A stretch of DNA of 64,000 nucleotides from Schistocerca nitens (lineage: Eukaryota; Arthropoda; Insecta; Orthoptera; Acrididae). Numbering within the stretch: the stretch's first letter is position 1; each line of letters begins with the position of its first letter. The stretch is from the NCBI RefSeq assembly GCF_023898315.1, contig NC_064619.1, positions 502,978,594 to 503,042,593 of the forward strand, read 5' to 3'. Of this stretch, positions 55,832 through 64,000 are shown piece by piece. The translations under genes and the position numbers were made by a program. Below the pieces are notes generated by a model that made no database searches, was not told the origin of the DNA, and saw only the letters and a list, made by a program, of their open reading frames with translations.

Positions 55832-57494
55832 TTAAGCATTGCACTTTTTGAACCCTTGTCCTCCGCCAAAAGATCGTATGGCAACCGTTTCCCGTATACT
55901 AATTTCTTCACCTGCTACTTCTTCGACGTTGATAAAATTTCCCTTGCACAATCCGAATTGGTTCCTTTTTGGAATTTTATTACAGGGGGCTGCTTTCATT
56001 TTCTTTCCCTGCAATTCATTGTGTATGATAGGTTTCGGTACAACGCCCCTTTTCAATGTTTTTACTTTTTCTAACATGGTTAACATAATCTCAAATAAGT
56101 AGCTTTGGTGCCAAGTTAATAAAATTCGTTATCCTGAATATTTATCACTGCCGCCTTTATAGATTTTGCATCAATTTTTGTCCTGTCTACATCCAGTACT
56201 TCGGTTCCAACATTCTCTCCCACTGAAGGGTTTGAAATTTTGTTACATGAGGCTGCTTTCATTTTCTTTCCCTGCAATTAAAGATCTCTTTTGGCGGCTT
56301 CTAGGATCCGTTTCACTTTACTAACACTGCTGGAAGTTGTCAGCCTCTCGTCACAACCATCAGCCGGTGCGTGTGTCTCGTTGTTAGCTGTCGTGAAATC
56401 TCGTGTCTCTAGTGCTTCCTCACCTGCTGCAGCCGCACTTTCTACCTCCGATCCTTCTGTTCCATTACTTGATTCACTGGCATCAATTCCTGGGCCGTCA
56501 TTTTCAATTTCCTGTGTGTCAGTGAAAGTGATGTTTAACGATGTTTCCAAGTCTTCTTCATTGTTTATATTTTTTATTAAATCACGTGGAACAACTGAGG
56601 TCGCAATGCCCATTTTCATTGGAACATCTGATCTCTTCGTGATAAGCCCTATTTTTCATTGCTTGAAGAAACCTCAGCCCTTCAGACCATTTTGAAGTTT
56701 CATTTGTTTCCATCCAAGTTGATAACATATTTTCGATGTCTTGATTTGGTCTTTCGACTGATCCCTGAGACTGACTATGCCCTGGCTTCCCGTGGACTAT
56801 CTTTATCACTCCACAACTCACATAAACGTTGAATGACTTAGTTACAAAAGTCCCTACCATCATACTTGGGGCAGCAAAGGTGGTGAAAATGTCCGAAAGA
56901 TGGTCAACCTTTTTCAAAGTAGTGTGCAGAGGATAACAAATTTTGTCAAATGATTTAAATATGCAAGTACGAAATTCGTCTTATTGTCTGGGTTTGCCTG
57001 AATGTCGATTAAGTCAATTTGGCATCATGAATTCATTTCACTATGTATGAAAGGTTTCACTACAACACCCCTTTTCAATGTTTTTGCTTTTTCTGACAAG
57101 GTTCACATTATCTCAGATAAGTAACGATTGATTCAACAGTGACATTCTTGTACTTACGATCCAGTTCCACAATCATCTGCGTTCGACAGCCATGGCCTAT
57201 GGGAATGTGGGTCTCATGTAGTATGTTAAACAGTTCATCAAAACGAACGTAATAACGAATTTCTTCCTTTCCAGAAGACACCAGAGCTTTGAGTTTCTCT
57301 TCACCTCCGATATTGAGAACACCATATATCTTCAAACGTTTGTGGTGAAGAATTTTCTGTTAGATTTTTGCATATTTCACTTCACTTAACAGAACGTTAT
57401 ATTGCTCAGCAGTTACATAAAAATTGTTGTCCTTCTTCTTATTCACTGATTCACTTAAACGTTCGTAAAATCTGTTATGCATAACATCACTCAT
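55832..57494 (-). pseudogene. KRBA2-like integrase, broken
   Basis: It starts MSDVMHNRFYERLSESVNKK (57494). Next come KIYGVLNIGG and LFNILHETHIPIGHGCRTQM (H2C2-like zinc-binding entry), LDRKYKNVTVESIVTYL, then a degraded CxxC region. The core follows: CQIDLIDIQANPDNKTNF (first Asp), HLTKFVIL, and HGKPGHSQSQGSVERPNQDI (Glu). The block for the second Asp is frameshifted. The C-terminal region holds MGIATSVVPRDLI, VLDVDRTKIDAKSIKAAVIN, and FGGGQGFKKCN at the start of a Cys-rich tail. This order matches KRAB-A domain-containing protein 2-like proteins annotated in many animals. Several stops and frameshifts make it non-functional. Confidence 0.75.
55984..56103. repeat. Chimeric duplicated block inside the integrase C-terminus
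   Basis: 55984-56015 repeats 56250-56278 (GCTGCTTTCATTTTCTTTCC). 56016-56103 repeats 57041-57120 (CCCCTTTTCAATGTTTTT and TTTTTCTGACA/TTTTTCTAACA). A copy of the zinc-finger-proximal region has therefore been placed in the C-terminal part. Confidence 0.75.
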
Positions 57495-57720
57495 TATGGT
57501 GCAAAGTTGCAGAAGAAACACCACTAAAACGAATCGCAAAGATGGCAGTACGCATGATGCTCGATACTGACTGAAACCACGCAGCGGTGAGCGCACTGAG
57601 AACTCATAACTGCCAACAGAGGAACTTATCTGAACACAAAATCGGCAGCAATAAAACTTGTCTGAAGCTGCAAGATGATGGCAGGAGTCTTCGAACCAGC
57701 TTTTACCAGCGTACGTTGTT

Positions 57721-57865
57721 AAATCCAAAGATTAACCAATGTCTCTTGGTAAAAGTTGGGAACCTATGCATATAATGAGGAATTTCTAACTTTTACGACA
57801 TCGCGATGGTAAATCTTAGATTTCCCTGGATAATTCTAGGATTTACCAATTATCTCACTTTTACA
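57721..57865. repeat. Right terminal inverted repeat of the integrase element
   Basis: The reverse complement aligns with 55421-55572 as described for the left repeat. Confidence 0.65.
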
Positions 57866-58904
57866 GTAAGATGTCTACCACAAAACACACATGCTTATGA
57901 GGCAATAAAATTATTTCTAAGAAATGTAAAATAACTCACTCCTCACTATCACTACAATTGGAAATTAAATATCAATTACTTGTGCAGTTTCATACAGTCA
58001 AGCCATGATCGTCAAGTTCGGGTATTTCAATCAAAGTTTTGTGTTTAAATACTTGCCAAGGATAATTTATTCCATATATTAAGCATTTGTGGCACCTTAG
58101 ATTGTGCTGTTCGTTTCAAATACACTGAAATTTAAAAAGGCAGCGTAATGACGGATGAAATGGCGGTCAACGATAATACTTTTCGCCTGAGCAACAGCTG
58201 TGCTAAATTGCTTGAAAATCTCAAACAAATGGAAAATGGAGGTTATTATCTAATAGATGAATACATATACATCCAATGTTTCTTGATGTTGTATTAAGAA
58301 ACGTAACCGTGATCCATTTACCGCAATACCGACCTACATGTCCAGATAAGAACAAACACTCTTGTAACGAATAAAACAAAAATATCCCGATACGACAAAC
58401 ATGCAACAAGATTAAAACCAAAGTAGCAATAAGAATCAATAGAGAGATTCTAATTGTGAGTTTCTATTTACACACCATTTAAAATGGCAGCGGTTCTTAT
58501 ACACTATGTCCGCTTGCAGTTACAGCTCGTTCCTATTCATCCCACTACTAATCCCAGCCACTTTAAACTTTACTTTACTTTCTGAAAAAATAGAAAATGC
58601 GATAAAATTGTTACGGAAACTTTACATTAGAGCAACAGCTCGCTCCTATTCATCCCACTGCTAATCCCGGCCACTTTAAACTTTTCTTTATTCTTGAAAT
58701 ATGACTTTAAAGTCTACGAATCTTTTGCAAACTTACATAATAAATACGCAGAAAGTAATCAGGTGTTTACAATCACCAATTTATATGCTAAGTGCAAAAT
58801 TAAAGAAATGTTCGGCTTCACAACATAAATCTGATACACTAAGTAGGAAATTGCAACCATCCTTGACTTTACAAAATGGCCTAACTACTGGACTCAAATT
58901 TCTT
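57866..58904. other. Intergenic with one short direct repeat
   Basis: No gene is recognised. 58522-58581 and 58634-58695 are near-identical direct copies (ACAGCTCGTTCCTATTCATC onward, ending in CTTT-rich sequence). Confidence 0.5.
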
Positions 58905-60475
58905 TAAATTTTTGTATGGGTAGAACCCGTTGACCTTGTTGGTCTTTTCGTCAGCCAGTAAGAAGCTACATCTATGTGGTATGGCAAGGTCTTGTATGAG
59001 CCTTCATACAACAATTGCCATTTCTTGTTTCGTTTCCTAACGCACATGACGTAGGATGGGTCCTTACTGGTACCAGACCATTTATATTGTATGATGCAGT
59101 ACTTCTAATACTTTTGCCATAATTAGTTTTCCTCAGTTTGGAAGACTATGTCATGTTAGCCAAAATTTGCTTTACTATTTATTCTCTGGTCTGGTTATCT
59201 TCGCGTAACTGCGATAATGGACTTATCCATGCAGTGCTTTCGTAGGTAGCATTGTGCACAACAGTTTCTGAACCGACACGTTACGTGGTTTTGCCTTTGA
59301 CATATTTAACACGTGCTGATTATCTTTTGAACCTTTCTTTTTATGTTAACAACGTAACCATATCTTTTTATTATATTCACACATCTGTTAGTACCAACGA
59401 ACCCGCACGTTAAATGTGTGTACCAGACGAACTCAGTAAAATTAGTATCTGGTATACATACACACCGATCTTACGAGTCTATACTCTTTCGGTGATGCAA
59501 GATATAATCTTCTATCTTCCAGGCCTGACTAAGCAACACGTCGGATCATGTATCAAAGTTGTCTTTATTTTGTCTTTGTTTTGTTCTGCATCCTGCAGAG
59601 CCACCATATTTTTACACATTTGTAGGGGATGCTTCCTATGCATTTGGTATTTAATCGTGAACGGCTTAAACTCAGTAGACTGCTCTGTGAGCTCGCTTAG
59701 CTCGCGAAAGTTCATCTGTAACGGAAACTACGTGATTTTAATCTGATACGACTGCAGTGTCAAAGCACATCGTGATAATCTTTGGTGAAGCAACTTACAA
59801 ATCAGCTAGAAACTTGATGATCAAAGTAGATTTTAACAGGTTTTCCAGACATTTGAAAATGAAACTTCTTCACTGCCCACATTACGGTCAGGGCTTGTTG
59901 GTCAGTTACCGAGTATGAACGCCCGCAGCTAGTCACTACTCTGCTAGTAAATGCTATTACTCTCGACTATTTCTGCCCATCTACTTCTTCTATTTGGAAC
60001 AGACAACATCCGAGTTTGTATGATGACTTATCTGTAGCAATAGAGGACTCGTTCATGTTTGGATGCTAGGAAAGGTTCGCATTTAACAATGCTTGTTTCA
60101 TTTCATTAAAAGCATTGTTACATTCCTCTGTCCATACCCATGCAACATTCTTCTTGACTAAGCTTCTCATCGGTTCAGAATTCAATACTTGGCCTGACAG
60201 GAACCTACAGTGTAACGATAACATGCCTAGAAACGCTTTTAACTGTCTTTTTGTGTGAAGTCCCATGACTTGTTGATTGCAATAAGCTTGTTGGGTCAGA
60301 TACAATACCTCTCGCCAAAATTATATACCAAAAAAACTTTGCTTCTCGTCTACCAAATTTTGATTTTTGTAAGATTGCTGTGATGCCGGTTGCGCCAAAT
60401 CTATGCAATTCTCTTTCAAGTATTTCTAACTGATCTTTCCATGTGGATGTAGAAGTTAGCATGTCATCCAAAGGT
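58905..60475 (-). pseudogene. Ty3/gypsy pol relic (RT to integrase C-terminus)
   Basis: On the minus strand: DDMLTSTSTWKDQLEILERE and KSKFGRREAKFFWYIILARG (RT, 60471-60300), then QLKAFLGMLSLHCRFLSGQV, CNNAFNEMKQALLNANLS (connection), SSYKLGCCLFQIEEVDGQK and SVTDQQALTVMWAVKKFHFQ (RNase H, about 60040-59860). KWQLLYEGSYKTLPYHIDVA near 59020-58960 is the integrase C-terminal block. Stops and frameshifts are many and no LTR was seen. It differs from the element at 14.6-26.1 kb and may be related to the 13740-14631 fragment. Confidence 0.65.
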
Positions 60476-61059
60476 CGACCAAACTAGATTATCCTTCACG
60501 CTAGAGTTCCTGGCGACTGATACTTCTGACCCTGTTTTGCTTCTTAAGAATTATTCTAACAGTTGGTTTCCCTAACCCTGTCACTTAATGTTACACATTT
60601 CTACAGGACCCCTTGCCCTGCTCCTTAACTCAAACACTTTGGAACTTCACTACTAGGCTTCTTGCGCAATAACTTTTAATTCTCTATTATAAACTTACAA
60701 GCTAAAATGAATCAATTATCCATAAAGCTACCTTCTTGTGCGTTCATCTTCCTTCTGCTGATTTTATGCTTAGGATATTGATTCCATATAAATCTGAATG
60801 ATGACTAGGTCTCAACTCAGTCGTGCTTTGTCTTCTACGTACCAAAACAAGGACACATCCAGCAGGAGAGATGATACTGTAGTGCTTGATATGACAATAG
60901 TCATTGATCTCTTTTCCGTATTGATTTTCCTGATAGAAATTTACATGCGACAGTAACGTTTCCTGGAATTTTAACCGCCCTGATGGATCAAGACTTTTTA
61001 AAGATTACATTAATTCCAGCCTCAGAGTTTGATTAAAGCTTAATATTTTCGACAGGTCA
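60476..61059. other. Intergenic, no recognised feature
   Basis: Sequence between the gypsy relic and the RTE-like element; nothing was recognised. Confidence 0.45.
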
Positions 61060-64000
61060 GGTGAATACAGGGTTATAAATACAAAATCAAACAGGGGTAA
61101 TGCAGGAGTAGGTTTAATAATGAATTAAGAAAAATAGGAGTGCGGGTTAGCTACTACAAACAGCATAGTGAACGCATTATTGTGGCCAAGATAGACACAA
61201 AGCCCACGCCTACTACAGTAGTACAAGTTTATATGCCAACTAGCTCTGCAGATGATAAAGAAATTGATGAAATGTATGATGACATAAAATAAATTATTTA
61301 GGTGGTGAAGGAAGACGAAAATTTAATAGTCATGGGTGACTGGAATTCGAGAATAGGAAAAGGGAGAGAAGGAAACATAGTAGATGAATGTGGATTGGGG
61401 CTAAGAAATGAAAGAGGAAGACGCCTGGTAGAATTTTGCACAGAGCATAGCTTAATCATAACTAACACTTGGTTCAAGAATCATAAAAGAAGGTCGTAAA
61501 CATGGATGAAGCCTGGAGATAGTGACAGGTTTCAGATAGATTATATAATGGTAAGACAGAGATTTAGGAGCCAGGATTTAAATTGTAAGACATTTCCAGG
61601 CGCAGATGTGGACTCTGACCACAATCTATTTGTTATGAACTGTAGATTAAAACTGAAGAAACTGCAAAAAGGTAGGAATTTAAGGAGATAGGACCTGGAT
61701 AAACTGTCTAAACCAGAGGCTGTACAGAGTTTCAGGGAGAGCATAAGGGAACAATTGACAGGAATGGGGGAAAGAAGTACATTAGAAGAAGAATGGGTAG
61801 CTCTGAGGGATGAAGTAGGGTAGGCAGCAGAGGATCAAGTAGGTAAAAAGACGAGGGCTAGTAGAAATCCTTGGGTAACAGAAGAAATGTTGAATTTAAT
61901 TGATGAAAGATGAAAATATAAAAATGCAGTAAATGAAGCAGACAAAAAGGAATACTAAAGTCTCAAAAATGAGATCGACAGGAAGTGCAAAATGGCTAAG
62001 AAGGGATGGCTAGAGGATAAATGTAAGGATGTTGAGACATATATCACTAGGGGTAAGATAGATACTGCCTACAGGGAAATTAATGAGACTTTTGGAGAAA
62101 AGAGACCCATTTGTATGAATATCAAGAGCTCAGATGGAAACACAGTTCTAAGCAAAGAAGGGAAAGCAGAAAGGTAGAAGTAGTATATAGCGGGTCTATA
62201 CAAGGGCGATGTACTTGAGGACAATATTATGGAAACGGAAGAGGATGTAGATGAAATTGAAATAGGAGATACGATACTGCGTGAAGAGTTTGACAGAGCA
62301 CTGAAAGACCTGAGTCGAAACAAGGCCCCGGGAGTAGACAACATTCCATTAGAAAAAGTGACGGCCTTGGGAGCGCCAGTCCTGACAAAGCTCTACCATC
62401 TGGTGAGCAAGATGTACGAGACAGGCGAAATACCCTCAAACTTCAAGAAGAATATAATCATTCCAATCCCAAAGAAAGCAGGTGTTGACAGATGTGATAA
62501 TTACCGAACTATCAGTTTAATAAGTCACAGTTGCAAAATACTGACACGAATTCTTTACAGACGAATGGAAAAACTGGTACATCTACATCTACATGATTAC
62601 TCTGCAATTCACATTTAAGTGCTTGGCAGAGGGTTCATCGAACCACAATCACACTATCTCCCTACCACTCCAATCCCGAACAGCGCGCGGGAAAAACGAA
62701 CACGTAAACCTTTCTGTTCGAGCTCCGATTTCTCTTATTTTATTTTGATGATCATTCCCACCTATGTAGGTTCGGCTCAACAAAATATTTTCGCGTTCGG
62801 AAGAGAAAGTTGGTGACTGATCGAGCCACGACGAAAGACGTCTTTGCTTTAATGACTTCCATCCCAACTCACGTATCATATCTGCACACTCTCTCCCCTA
62901 TTACGTGATAATAAAAAACGAGCTGTCCTTTTTTGCACCCATTCGATGTCCTCCGTCAATCTCACCTGGTAAGGCTCTCACACCGCGCAGCAATATTCTA
63001 ACTGAGGACGAACGCGTGTAGTGTAAGCTGTCTCTTTAGTGGACTTGTTGCATCTTCTAAGTGTCCTGCCAATGAAACGTAACCTCTGGCTCGCCTTCTC
63101 CACAATATTATCTATGTGATCTTTCCAACTGAAGTTGTTCGTAATTTTAACACCCAGGTACTTAGTTGAATTGACAGCCTTGAGAATTGTACTATTTATC
63201 GCGTAATCGAATTCCAACGGATTTCTTTTGGAACTCATGTGGATCACCTCACACTTTTCGTTATTTTACGTCAACTGCTACCTGCCACACCATACAGCAA
63301 TCTTTTCTAAATCGCTTTGCAACTGATACTGGTCTTCGGATGACCTTACTAGACGGTAAATTACAGCATCATCTGCGAACAACCTAAGAGAACTGCTCAG
63401 ATTGTCACCCAGGTCATTTATATAGATCAGGAACAGCAGAGGTCCCAGGGCGCTTCCCTGGGGAACACCTGATATCACTTTAGTTTTACTCGATGATTTG
63501 CCGCCTATTACTACGAACTGCGACCTTCCTGACAGGATATCACGAATCCAGTCGCACAACTGAAACGATACCCCATAGGCCCGCACCTTGATTGAAATTC
63601 GTTTGCGAGGAACGGTGTCAAAAGCTGATCTCGTGGAAGATCAGTTTGGATTCCGTAGAAATTTTGGAACACGTGAGGCAATACTGACCTTACGACTTAT
63701 CTTAGAAGAAGGATTAAGGAAAGGCAAACCTACGTTTCTAGCATTTTTAGACTTAGAGAAAGCTTTTGACAATGTTGACTGTAATACTCTCTTTCAAATT
63801 CTAAAGGTGGCAGGGGTAAAATACAGGGAGCGAAAGGCTATTTACAATTTGTACAGAAACCAGATGGCAGTTATAACAGTCGAGGGGCATGAAAGGGAAG
63901 CAGTGGTTGGGAAGGGAGTGAAACAGGGTTGTAGCCTCTCCCCGATGTTATTTAATCTGTATTTTGAGCAAGCAGTAAAGGAAACAAAAGATAAATTCGG
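61060..64000 (+). mobile_element. RTE-like non-LTR retrotransposon, running off the window
   Basis: The same family as 9704-11860, on the plus strand and longer. It contains endonuclease, linker and RT, interrupted by a CR1-like insertion at 62578-63623. It resumes exactly in the same protein position afterwards. The 3' end lies beyond 64000. Confidence 0.85.
61060..64000 (+). pseudogene. RTE-like endonuclease/RT ORF with stops and an insertion
   Basis: Endonuclease: [48 protein letters not shown] (61320-61375, the GDWN catalytic block), FQIDYIMVRQRFR and ADVDSDHNLFVMNCRLK, with the catalytic SDH. The linker is basic. RT: ALKDLSRNKAPGVDNIPLEK (62300-62360), KKNIIIPIPKKAGVDRCDNY, NYRTISLISHSCKILTRILY. 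After the insertion: VEDQFGFRRNFGTREAILTL, LAFLDLEKAFDNVDCNTL (block A), VKQGCSLSPMLFNLYFEQAV (block B). The FADD box lies outside the window. At least five in-frame stops occur (near 61125, 61290, 61500, 61692 and 61822). Confidence 0.82.
62578..63623 (-). mobile_element. CR1-like LINE, 5'-truncated, inserted in the RTE-like RT
   Basis: On the minus strand the RT part (63623-63278) has VPQGSALGPLLFLIYINDLG and LRLFADDAVIYRLV (catalytic FADD intact). A short break follows near 63270. The thumb (63247-62978) reads NSTKYLGVKITNNFSWKDHI. The 3' end is at 62578 with the TACATCTACATCTACATG tail motif (complement). No clear target duplication was found, as is common for CR1. It is the least damaged of the three CR1-like 3' copies here. 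Confidence 0.85.

Larger units (their letters stand above)
55421..57865 (-). mobile_element. TIR-bounded element with KRBA2-like integrase
   Basis: About 2.45 kb. The left end (55421-55572) and the right end (57721-57865, reverse complement) align over some 140 bp. Shared blocks include CCTAGAATTA, a CTAAGA block, GTAAAAGT followed by GAAAT, ATTATA.GCATAG and TTAATCTT-like sequence. The integrase pseudogene lies between them, on the minus strand. DNA transposons with gypsy-type integrases and terminal inverted repeats are known as Ginger/GIN-type elements. Assigning this one to that group is an inference. The target duplication is not clear; GTAAGAT occurs at both borders (55422-55428 and 57866-57872), which may shift the true ends by a few bases. 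Confidence 0.65.

Noticed and set aside
1..64000. CRISPR array, phage or bacterial operon
   Set aside because: No regularly spaced short repeats and no prokaryotic gene layout; introns, SINEs and retrotransposons show eukaryotic nuclear DNA.

Overview
This window is nuclear DNA from a large, repeat-rich insect genome. The best guess is a grasshopper or locust (Acrididae, Schistocerca-like). That guess rests on the tRNA-derived SINEs, the CR1/RTE-like retroposons and the Tc1/mariner elements, which together resemble what is known from locusts, and on very long introns. It is an inference; no species-level marker was found. There is no prokaryotic gene organisation: no operons, no long intact bacterial frames, no CRISPR array.

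One ordinary host gene can be assembled from the sequence. It has three coding exons on the + strand (28998-29025, 45561-45716, 53225-53289), separated by introns of 16,535 and 7,508 bp. It encodes an 82-residue secreted peptide with a signal peptide and one six-cysteine Kazal-type domain. Splice phases match at both junctions, and a poly(A) signal follows the stop.

Almost everything else is mobile DNA at various stages of decay. From 1 to 13 kb: a 3'-truncated CR1-like element with an SGNH-esterase ORF1, several SINEs, an RTE-like element and a decayed DDE transposase. From 13.7 to 26.1 kb: a decayed Ty3/gypsy fragment interrupted by an 11.5-kb Ty3/gypsy LTR retrotransposon on the minus strand, with long LTRs, a 4-bp target duplication, PBS and PPT. 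Inside the Kazal introns: CR1 3' fragments, a Penelope-like GIY-YIG fragment carrying a nested SINE and a deleted DD41D mariner, two nearly identical Tc1-like copies in opposite orientation on either side of exon 2, a 311-bp near-perfect palindrome and an older Tc1 relic. From 54 to 64 kb: a mariner relic with a small duplicated segment, a KRBA2-like integrase pseudogene between long terminal inverted repeats, another Ty3/gypsy pol relic, and an RTE-like element split by a CR1-like insertion.

The best candidates for something new are three. The first is the TIR-bounded KRBA2-like integrase element (about 55.42-57.87 kb). The second is the Tc1-like family with an apparent D-32-E catalytic spacing. 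The third is the bracketing of the Kazal exon 2 by 1.4-kb inverted Tc1 copies. All transposon proteins here are broken, so this window shows fossils rather than active elements.
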